A stretch of 9,280 nt of DNA, from positions 1 to 9,280 of the forward strand of contig DERX01000036.1 of assembly GCA_002361875.1 (NCBI GenBank). The letters are read 5' to 3'. The position numbers were made by a program, and so were the translations under genes. Below, one piece after another: positions 1 through 5,701 of this stretch (positions are counted from its first letter, which is position 1; every line of letters starts with the position of its first letter). Below the pieces are notes generated by a model. It was not told where the DNA came from and did no database searches. It saw only the letters and a list, made by a program, of their open reading frames with translations. Source of the DNA: Ruminococcaceae bacterium UBA3329 (GTDB taxonomy: Bacteria; Bacillota; Clostridia; Oscillospirales; Acutalibacteraceae).

Positions 1-27
1 TGAATCTCTTGAAAAATAAAGAATTTT

Positions 28-86
28 TTGATATGATTATTCCATTGTTATCTATTTAAATATAATTATTTATATTATTATATAAT
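28..86 (+). promoter_or_regulatory. Possible promoter region of the mgsA-hisS-aspS unit (weak)
   Basis: The 108 bases before mgsA are extremely A+T rich and contain two perfect TATAAT hexamers (61-66 and 81-86). Candidate -35 elements are TTGATA (28-33) and TTGTTA (45-50), but neither lies 16-18 bases from either TATAAT, so no complete sigma-A promoter can be assigned. The A+T content and the lack of another gene here make this the likely start of the plus-strand transcription unit. Position is approximate. Confidence 0.25.
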
Positions 87-108
87 CTTAAAAGAGAGGG
101 CTGGTTTT

Positions 109-513
109 ATGAATATTGCACTTATGGCGCACGACTCAAAAAAAGAACTAATGGTACAGTTTTGCATTGCTTATTGCGGAATCCTTTCACGGCATAACCT
201 TTGTGCAACAGGCACAACGGGAAAAATTGTTTCTGAAGCAACCGGTCTCAAAATTATGCAGTTTTTAAGCGGCTCACAGGGCGGCGACCAGCAAATCAGT
301 TCAAGAATTGCTTGTAACGAAATAGATTTGCTTTTAATGTTCCGTGACCCAATTTCGCCCAAACCGCACGAGCCTAAGGACAACACACTGCTCCATCTTT
401 GTGACGTTCACAACATTCCCGTTGCAACAAATATTGCCACTGCCGAGGCGCTTATTCACGCACTTGACCGGGGCGACCTTGACTGGAGAGATATTATCAA
501 TCCGAAGATTTAA
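109..513 (+). CDS. mgsA: Methylglyoxal synthase
   Basis: Cytosolic enzyme that converts dihydroxyacetone phosphate to methylglyoxal and phosphate, a bypass of lower glycolysis used when phosphate is short or sugar phosphates accumulate. The 134 residues match the usual bacterial length. Visible family motifs are ALMAHD (residues 4-9, with His8), ATGTTGK (33-39, phosphate site), GGDQQ (58-62, with Asp60 equivalent to catalytic Asp71 of E. coli), FRDP (78-81), the active-site His87 in KPHEP, and IPVATN (103-108). The start is supported by AGAGAGGG at 93-100, eight bases before the ATG. Odd points: the usual GPLGGDQQ reads GSQGGDQQ, and the residue matching E. coli Asp101 is Lys90 with an Asp right after it (Asp91). 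It lies 59 bases upstream of hisS on the same strand and may be co-transcribed, although a hairpin lies between them. The family call is firm; full activity is not certain. Confidence 0.95.
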   Translation: MNIALMAHDSKKELMVQFCIAYCGILSRHNLCATGTTGKIVSEATGLKIMQFLSGSQGGDQQISSRIACNEIDLLLMFRDPISPKPHEPKDNTLLHLCDVHNIPVATNIATAEALIHALDRGDLDWRDIINPKI

Positions 514-520
514 AAAACCG

Positions 521-540
521 TGCCTCCCATTCGGGAGGCA
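521..540. other. 8-bp perfect hairpin between mgsA and hisS
   Basis: TGCCTCCC (521-528) and GGGAGGCA (533-540) form a perfect 8-bp stem with the tetraloop ATTC. No T-run follows on the plus strand, so it is not a standard terminator for mgsA. On the minus strand the stem is followed after two bases by a run of T (complement of 512-518), so it could stop antisense transcripts entering mgsA. On the plus-strand mRNA it may protect or process the message between the two genes. The right arm contains a strong Shine-Dalgarno-like GGGAGG, but it is 34 bases from the hisS start, too far to serve it. Confidence 0.6.
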
Positions 541-572
541 ATCCTATATTACAAAGATTTTGAGGAAACAAT

Positions 573-1922
573 ATGGCACTTATTACAAACGCAATTAAAG
601 GCACGCAGGACACGCTGCCGAATGACAGCTATAAGGTTCAGTATGTTGAAAGCGCAATGCGTGAAACGGCGGAGAATTTCGGGTTCCGTGAAATGCGCAC
701 GCCCGTTTTTGAGCATACGGAGCTTTTTCAAAGAGGAGTAGGCGAAACGACAGATGTTGTTCAGAAAGAAATGTATACCTTTCTTGACAAGGGCGAGCGC
801 TCAATTACTTTAAGACCAGAGGGCACGGCAGGTGCTGTCAGAGCATTTCTTGAGCACGGTCTTTTTAATGAGGCTTTGCCGCAGAAAATTTACTATTTAA
901 CCTCTTGCTACCGTTATGAAAAACCGCAGGCAGGCAGACTTCGTGAGTTCCACCAGTTCGGAATTGAATGTTTCGGAGCAGGCGAGCCATCGGCAGATGC
1001 AGAGGCAATTTCGCTTGCAAATGAAATTTTCAACTATCTCGGAATTGACGGTTTAAGTCTTGAAATTAACTCTATAGGTTGCCCCGAATGCAGAAAAGAG
1101 TATCACAAGGCGCTGAAAGAATATTTTTCGAAATATGAAAACGACCTCTGCGAAACTTGCAGGGGCAGGCTTGAGCGAAACCCGATGAGAATTTTAGACT
1201 GCAAAAGTCCCGTTTGCTCCGGCATTGCAAAGAATGCGCCGACAGTATTGGAGTTTTTGTGCGACGACTGCAAAAACCACTTTGACGGCGTAAAAAAATA
1301 TCTTGATGCAATGGATATTGAATATACGGTGAATCCCCAAATCGTCAGAGGACTTGACTATTATACAAGAACGGTTTTCGAATTTGTATCAAACGAAATC
1401 GGCGCACAGGGCACTGTTTGCGGCGGAGGAAGATATGACGGGCTTATCGGCGAAATGGGCGGAAATCCTTTGCCCGCATGCGGATTCGGTCTCGGTATTG
1501 AACGATTGCTTTTACTTATGGATAAAAAAAATTCGCAGTTCCCCGAACCCAAGAAAACCGACATTTATATAGCGTCAATGGGCGAAAATGCAAGCTTAAA
1601 AGCGGCGGCGCTTACAAAGGATCTTCGTGAAGAGGGTATTTGCGCTCAGTTTGATACTGTGGGCAGGGGCTTTAAGGCACAAATGAAATATGCAAACAAA
1701 ATTAACGCTGCTTATGTGCTGGTGCTCGGTGACACAGAACTCGAAACAGGAAATATTAAGCTTAAAAATATGGCGGACGGAAAAGAGCACGAAATGGCTC
1801 TTGACTCTTTCGCTGACGATTTTCAGTCAGTTGTAATTAAGGACGCTATGGAAGGCTTTGAGTCTTTGGGACTTGAGCTTGACGCTGAAACACTCAGTGC
1901 TTTGACAGGGGGTAATGAATAA
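573..1922 (+). CDS. hisS: Histidyl-tRNA synthetase
   Basis: Class II synthetase that charges tRNA-His in the cytosol. The 449 residues contain the catalytic motifs in order: RPEGTA (81-86), motif 2 around YRYEKPQAGRLREF (113-126), the HisRS-specific RGLDYY (259-264, whose Arg acts in amino-acid activation in known enzymes), GGGRYDGL (284-291), and motif 3 GFGLGIERL (304-312). The C-terminal part from about residue 328 is the anticodon-binding domain, with GRGFKAQMKYANK at 364-376. The insertion domain between motif 2 and RGLDYY has eight Cys (170, 173, 193, 196, 210, 215, 230, 233), which could bind metal. The start is supported by GAGGAA at 562-567. The TAA stop overlaps the aspS ATG by one base (TAATG), so translation of the two is probably coupled; hisS-aspS is a common Firmicute pair. 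No T-box leader is visible. Identification is secure. Confidence 0.98.
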   Translation: MALITNAIKGTQDTLPNDSYKVQYVESAMRETAENFGFREMRTPVFEHTELFQRGVGETTDVVQKEMYTFLDKGERSITLRPEGTAGAVRAFLEHGLFNEALPQKIYYLTSCYRYEKPQAGRLREFHQFGIECFGAGEPSADAEAISLANEIFNYLGIDGLSLEINSIGCPECRKEYHKALKEYFSKYENDLCETCRGRLERNPMRILDCKSPVCSGIAKNAPTVLEFLCDDCKNHFDGVKKYLDAMDIEYTVNPQIVRGLDYYTRTVFEFVSNEIGAQGTVCGGGRYDGLIGEMGGNPLPACGFGLGIERLLLLMDKKNSQFPEPKKTDIYIASMGENASLKAAALTKDLREEGICAQFDTVGRGFKAQMKYANKINAAYVLVLGDTELETGNIKLKNMADGKEHEMALDSFADDFQSVVIKDAMEGFESLGLELDAETLSALTGGNE

Positions 1923-3700
1923 TGGATAAAATGACAGGACTAAAAAGAACCGATTACTGCGGTGTATTTACCATGGCGGATGTGGGCCGTGAGGTTACGG
2001 TGTGCGGCTTTGCGCAGAGAAGGCGTGATTTAGGCTCTCTTATTTTCATTGACCTTCGTGACAGAACGGGCATTGTTCAGTTGGCGTTCGGCGAAAATAC
2101 AGACAAAGAAATATTCGACAAGGCGTTCACTGTCAGGAGCGAATATGTGCTTATGGCAAAGGGTACAGTGCGTGAGCGTTCCTCAAAGAATAAGGAGATC
2201 CCGACAGGCGACATTGAAATTGATGTTAAGGATTTAAGAATACTCAGCGTCAGCGAAACTCCGCCCTTTGAAATTGCAAAGGCAGATGAGGTAGGCGACG
2301 AAACAACGCTTAAATATCGTTATTTGAATCTCCGTAACGAAAAGCTTACAAAGAATATTCTTATGCGCCATAAAATTGCGCAGATTGCAAGGGAATATTT
2401 TTATGCAAACGACTTTATTGAGATTGAAACCCCGATGATGATTAAGTCAACACCGGAGGGCGCGCGTGACTATGTTGTTCCCAGCCGTATTCACAACGGC
2501 AAGTTTTACGCACTTCCGCAAAGTCCGCAGATTTACAAACAGCTTTTAATGGTTGCAGGCTTTGACCGCTACATTCAGCTTGCACGCTGTTTCAGAGATG
2601 AGGACTTGCGTGCAGACCGTCAGCCTGAATTTACTCAAATCGACCTTGAAATGAGCTTTGTTGAAACTGACGATATTATGGATATGGCAGAGGGCTTTGT
2701 TAGAAAGCTTATGAAAGACACAATAGATGTTGACATAACCGCTCCTCTTCCCCGTCTTACATTTGCCGAGGCTATGAACAAATACGGCTCGGACAAGCCG
2801 GATACACGCTTTGAAATGCTTATAGAAGATATTTCCGATTGGGCAGGTAAAACCGATTTTGCGGTATTCAAAAATGCGATTGAAATCGGCGGTACTGTAA
2901 GGGCGATTGTTGCGAAAAATGCGGCAGGAACTTATACAAGAAAGAAAATTGACAAGCTTACCGAGCAGGCAAAGGGCATCGGCGCAAAGGGTCTTGCATA
3001 TATCCGCTGGGCAGAGGACGAGCCTAACTGCTCATTCGCTAAATTCTTAAAAGATGGCGAGCTTAAAGCTCTTATTGAACAATTAGGCGCCGAAAAGGGC
3101 GACTGCGTATTTATCATCAGCGATAAAACAAGCCTTGCACTCTCGGTTATGGGTGCTTTGCGTTTGACGGTTGCAAAAGAGCTTAGAATTATCCCCGAGG
3201 GCAAATGGAATTTCCTTTGGATAACCGAAATGCCGTTTTTTGAGTATGACGAAGAGAGCGGCGAATGGCTTGCAATGCACCATCCGTTTACAATGCCCCT
3301 TGACGAGTGTATTCCTTATCTTGACACCGATAAAGCAAAGGTTCGTGCAAAGGCATTCGATTTGGTGCTTAACGGAACGGAGTTGTCCTCAGGCTCAATG
3401 AGAATTACTGACTGTGAATTACAGAATAAAATGTTTTCACTTCTCGGAATGGAAAAAGAGGAAATCGACGCAAAATTCGGCTTCCTTGTTGAGGCTTACA
3501 AATACGCTTCTCCCCCTCACGGCGGTATGGGCATTGGTCTTGACAGACTTGCAATGCTTATTTGCGGTGCGGATTCATTGCGTGATGTTACCGCATTCCC
3601 GAAAGTTCAGAATGCAAGCGAGCTTATGAGCGGCGCACCGTCTGTAATTGACACAATTCAGCTTGATGAGCTGGGAATTGATTTAAAAACAAAGGAATAA
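1922..3700 (+). CDS. aspS: Aspartyl-tRNA synthetase, bacterial type
   Basis: Class IIb synthetase that charges tRNA-Asp. The 592 residues are the usual length for the bacterial type. Domain order: N-terminal OB-fold anticodon-binding domain (about 1-110, with QRRRDLGSLIFIDLRDR at 32-48); catalytic core with motif 1 at about 165-173 (FIEIETPMM) and motif 2 (RCFRDEDLR, 222-230, then QPEFTQIDLE); the bacterial GAD insertion at about 290-420; and motif 3 GIGLDRLAML (537-546). Leu37 in RRRDL matches E. coli-type discriminating enzymes, whereas non-discriminating AspRS often has His there (recalled family knowledge). That fits the asnS gene nearby. AGGGGG at 1907-1912 lies nine bases before the ATG, inside the end of hisS. 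The next gene starts 3 bases downstream. Confidence 0.98.
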   Translation: MDKMTGLKRTDYCGVFTMADVGREVTVCGFAQRRRDLGSLIFIDLRDRTGIVQLAFGENTDKEIFDKAFTVRSEYVLMAKGTVRERSSKNKEIPTGDIEIDVKDLRILSVSETPPFEIAKADEVGDETTLKYRYLNLRNEKLTKNILMRHKIAQIAREYFYANDFIEIETPMMIKSTPEGARDYVVPSRIHNGKFYALPQSPQIYKQLLMVAGFDRYIQLARCFRDEDLRADRQPEFTQIDLEMSFVETDDIMDMAEGFVRKLMKDTIDVDITAPLPRLTFAEAMNKYGSDKPDTRFEMLIEDISDWAGKTDFAVFKNAIEIGGTVRAIVAKNAAGTYTRKKIDKLTEQAKGIGAKGLAYIRWAEDEPNCSFAKFLKDGELKALIEQLGAEKGDCVFIISDKTSLALSVMGALRLTVAKELRIIPEGKWNFLWITEMPFFEYDEESGEWLAMHHPFTMPLDECIPYLDTDKAKVRAKAFDLVLNGTELSSGSMRITDCELQNKMFSLLGMEKEEIDAKFGFLVEAYKYASPPHGGMGIGLDRLAMLICGADSLRDVTAFPKVQNASELMSGAPSVIDTIQLDELGIDLKTKE

Positions 3701-3703
3701 TTT

Positions 3704-3958
3704 ATGAAAAAGCTTTTTTTGACTGCCGCTCTATTTTGCCTTATGACATTAAATTCGTTTGCGGCAAACGGCAACCGAATACCGCTGACACCCACAGTCA
3801 CGCCGCTGCGGATTTTCTTTGCGGTTTTGGCTGTTCTCGGCTTTGTTCTTGCGGAAATTTACATTGAGAAAAAGAGAGAACAACGTGTTGCAGAAAGACC
3901 AGAAAGAGCCAAAATGAAGGCAGAAAAAGACAGAATAAAAAAGAAGAATAAAAAATAA
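3704..3958 (+). CDS. Small signal-peptide plus single-TM protein, unknown function
   Basis: I do not recognise this 84-residue protein. Residues 1-20 look like a secretion signal (MKKLF start, hydrophobic core, SFA-A cleavage-like end). A short Pro/Thr-rich stretch (26-34) follows, then a clear membrane helix at about 36-54 (LRIFFAVLAVLGFVLAEIYI) and a highly charged Lys/Glu/Arg tail (55-84, ending in a Lys-rich cluster). By the positive-inside rule the tail should be cytoplasmic. The gene is probably real: it has a good ribosome site (AAAGGA, 3691-3696) seven bases before the ATG, starts 3 bases after the aspS stop, and ends just before the block's terminator. It is most likely translated from the hisS-aspS mRNA. 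The basic tail could touch RNA, ribosomes or lipid head groups; this is speculation. Confidence 0.75.
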   Translation: MKKLFLTAALFCLMTLNSFAANGNRIPLTPTVTPLRIFFAVLAVLGFVLAEIYIEKKREQRVAERPERAKMKAEKDRIKKKNKK

Positions 3959-3992
3959 AATATTAGACAAAGTATCAAATAAATCAATTAAA

Positions 3993-4030
3993 AACAGCAG
4001 TCTTACAAACCGTAGGACTGCTGTTGGTTT
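3993..4030 (+). terminator. Terminator hairpin of the hisS-aspS unit, probably bidirectional
   Basis: AACAGCAGTC begins at 3993 and GACTGCTGTT ends at 4025. With the inner TTAC/GTAG pairs they form a 14-bp stem (one G-T wobble at 4003/4015) around the 5-base loop AAACC (4007-4011). On the plus strand TTGGTTTATATAA follows, a loose U-tract. On the minus strand the stem runs into TTTTTAATTG, so transcripts from asnS could also stop here. It lies 34 bases after the small membrane protein gene. Confidence 0.8.
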
Positions 4031-4057
4031 ATATAAATGTTTATTAAAAAATTATAT

Positions 4058-4146
4058 TTGTAGGGTGCGACAACATCGGCGCACCGTGAAAAACTGACTG
4101 AAAAAATCAACTTCGTAACGGGACGCCGAGTCGTCGTCCCCTACAA
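4058..4146. repeat. MITE-like inverted pair of GTAGGG hairpin units
   Basis: The left end (4058-4086) and right end (4118-4146) are imperfect inverted copies sharing TTTGTAGGG, CGAC, TCGGCG and CCG. Each end is also a small hairpin. On the left, GGTGCG (4064-4069) pairs with CGCACC (4080-4085). On the right, GGGACG (4120-4125) pairs with CGTCCC (4135-4140), followed by CTACAAAATT. The roughly 30 bases between are A-rich and non-coding. The structure suits a small non-autonomous mobile element or a REP-like pair. No transposase is in the window and no clear target duplication is visible. Confidence 0.6.
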
Positions 4147-4178
4147 AATTTCGCTCCTACAAGGGGAAAGCGGGAGAA

Positions 4179-4207
4179 AACGAGACGCCGATCATCGTAC
4201 TCTGTAA
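4179..4207. repeat. Diverged third copy of the hairpin unit
   Basis: This stretch aligns with the right end of the preceding element (shared AACG, GACGCCGA, CGT, then a CTC/TGTA end). GAGACG (4182-4187) can pair with CGTACTC (4196-4202) with one bulged base around the loop CCGATCAT. It looks like a decayed tandem copy in the same orientation. The spacer at 4150-4178 (CTCCTACAAGGGG...) holds another CCTACA and may be a further remnant. Confidence 0.4.
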
Positions 4208-4225
4208 AAGAATATTCAGTATTAT

Positions 4226-4255
4226 AAAAAGACGGGAGGGCATGGAAACCCTCCC
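4226..4255 (-). terminator. Intrinsic terminator of asnS, made from a repeat unit
   Basis: Read on the minus strand, GGGAGGG (4255-4249) pairs perfectly with CCCTCCC (4240-4234) around an 8-base loop and is followed by GTCTTTTT (down to 4226). That is a textbook rho-independent terminator beginning 27 bases after the asnS stop. Its loop and flanks (GGCATGGAAACC, then TTACA) match the hairpin unit at 7319-7345, so the terminator appears to be a member of the repeat family. Confidence 0.75.
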
Positions 4256-4282
4256 TTACAGAATGAACAAATAAAAATCAAC

Positions 4283-5638
4283 TTAAAACTCAAGTGAGCC
4301 GTAGGTTCTCGGGTACGGGAGAACGTCACGGATGTTCTGAACGCCCGTTGCGTAAATGAGAAGTCTTTCAAAGCCCATGCCGAAGCCCGAGTGAGTGCAA
4401 CCGCCGAATTTACGAAGATTTACATACCAATACATAGATTCCTTTGAAATTCCAAGTTCATCCATACGAGCAGTGAGCTTGCCGTAATCGGTTTCTCTTT
4501 CACTGCCGCCCATAAGCTCGCCCGCCTCTGGAACAAGCAAATCAACCGCTCCGACTGTTTCGCCGTCGTCATTCTGATACATATAAAACGCCTTAATGTC
4601 TTTCGGCCAGTCGTAAATGAACACGGGAGCGTCAAAATATTCCTCTGTGAGGTATTTTTCGTGTTCCTTTGCCAAATCCTCGCCGTATTCGGGCTTGAAT
4701 TTGAAATCCTTGCCCGAATTTTTAAGGAGAGTAATAGCCTCTTTATGTGTGATGCGGTGAATTTTTGAGTCGATAACCTTTTGCATACGCTCACGAAGCG
4801 GCAATTTTGTAAATGTTTCAAGGAATGTAAGCTCGTCGTCACATCTTTTAAGGATTTTGCCGAGCACGCATTTAAGGAAATCCTCTTCAATATCCATAAG
4901 CTGTGAGAGATTGCAGAATGCAATTTCAGGCTCAATCATCCAAAATTCTGCGGCGTGAGTGGGAGTAACCGAATGTTCAGCGCGGAAAGTTGGACCAAAT
5001 GTGTAAATTTTGCCGAATGCCATAGCAAAGGTTTCGCCCTCAAGCTGTCCTGTAACAGCTAAAGATGTGGGTTTGCCGAAAAAGTCATCCGCATAGTCAA
5101 ATTTTTCATCTTTCGGGTCAAGGCTTGTTACGGTAAAGGTGTTGCCTGCGCCCTCGGCATCGTTAGCCGTGAGGAGCGGAGTGTGAACATAAACATAGCC
5201 GTTATCCTGGAAATATTCGTGAATTGCCATTGCGGCAACGCTTCTTACTCTGAACACCGCTTGGAAAAGACGGGTTCTGGGACGAAGATATGCGATTTCA
5301 CGCAAAAATTCAAGCGAATGACGCTTTGGCTGAAGAGGATAATCTTCAGGACAGTCGCCCAAAACAGTAATATTTGTTGTATTTATCTCGATTTTATTTC
5401 CGTTTTCAACTACAGCGCCGACTGCTTCAATAGCAGAGCCGATATGAGTAGTGCTGATTTTTGCAAAATCGGGATTTGAGTCGTCATAAACCAATTGAAT
5501 AGAATTAAAGCAGGTTCCGTCAAAAAAGTCGATAAAACCGATATTCTTTTGCTTGCGGTGGTTTCTTACCCAGCCGTGAAGTGAAACTTCTTTGCCGATA
5601 AATTCAGATTTTTTTTCGTAAAGCTCTCGTAAATCCAT
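4283..5638 (-). CDS. asnS: Asparaginyl-tRNA synthetase
   Basis: Class IIb synthetase that charges tRNA-Asn directly with asparagine. The 451 residues are close to the usual bacterial length. The N-terminal OB fold covers about 16-95 (VSLHGWVRNHRKQKNIGFID at 18-37). The catalytic core has motif 1 at 147-157 (GYVYVHTPLLT), motif 2 at 214-239 (FGPTFRAEHS, then HAAEFWMIEPE) and motif 3 at 418-430 (GFGMGFERLLIYA). Residues 160-170 (DAEGAGNTFTV) and the EFWMIEPE string favour AsnRS over AspRS. The start has GAGAGG (5653-5648) nine bases upstream and its own near-consensus promoter right after the GH28 gene. The leader is only about 25 bases, so no T-box control is possible from that promoter. It converges with aspS and ends in a repeat-derived terminator. 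Confidence 0.97.
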   Translation of the reverse strand: MDLRELYEKKSEFIGKEVSLHGWVRNHRKQKNIGFIDFFDGTCFNSIQLVYDDSNPDFAKISTTHIGSAIEAVGAVVENGNKIEINTTNITVLGDCPEDYPLQPKRHSLEFLREIAYLRPRTRLFQAVFRVRSVAAMAIHEYFQDNGYVYVHTPLLTANDAEGAGNTFTVTSLDPKDEKFDYADDFFGKPTSLAVTGQLEGETFAMAFGKIYTFGPTFRAEHSVTPTHAAEFWMIEPEIAFCNLSQLMDIEEDFLKCVLGKILKRCDDELTFLETFTKLPLRERMQKVIDSKIHRITHKEAITLLKNSGKDFKFKPEYGEDLAKEHEKYLTEEYFDAPVFIYDWPKDIKAFYMYQNDDGETVGAVDLLVPEAGELMGGSERETDYGKLTARMDELGISKESMYWYVNLRKFGGCTHSGFGMGFERLLIYATGVQNIRDVLPYPRTYGSLEF

Positions 5639-5669
5639 TTTTGTTCGCCTCTCAATAATAATGAAATCT

Positions 5670-5698
5670 ATTATAATACTAATATATTTTTAAGTCAA
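5670..5698 (-). promoter_or_regulatory. Sigma-A promoter of asnS
   Basis: On the minus strand TTGACT (5698-5693) and TATAAT (5675-5670) are separated by exactly 17 bases, 11 of 12 positions matching consensus. The expected start of transcription is near 5663, leaving a short leader before the ATG at 5638. The -35 begins only 4 bases after the GH28 stop codon, so asnS is expressed independently of GH28, although no terminator separates them. Confidence 0.85.
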
Positions 5699-5701
5699 GA
5701 A

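Noticed and set aside
3749..3970. Minus-strand open frame opposite the small membrane protein
   Set aside because: Phe/Ile-rich product made by the complement of Lys codons; no ribosome site; the plus-strand gene has better start signals.
4058..4255. CRISPR array, suggested by repeated GTAGGG/CCGA units
   Set aside because: Units are palindromic, of both orientations, unequally spaced and variable in the stem; no constant direct repeat with unique spacers and no cas gene.
4420..4935. 171-codon open frame on the minus strand
   Set aside because: Lies wholly inside asnS in another frame; no ribosome site, and its sequence resembles no protein, while asnS motifs run through the region.
5183..5479. 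98-codon plus-strand open frame opposite asnS
   Set aside because: Antisense shadow of the asnS coding frame, no ribosome site or promoter.
5639..5701. T-box leader for asnS
   Set aside because: The promoter leaves only about 25 bases of leader, far too short for a T-box; none of the upstream spacers of hisS or aspS is long enough either.
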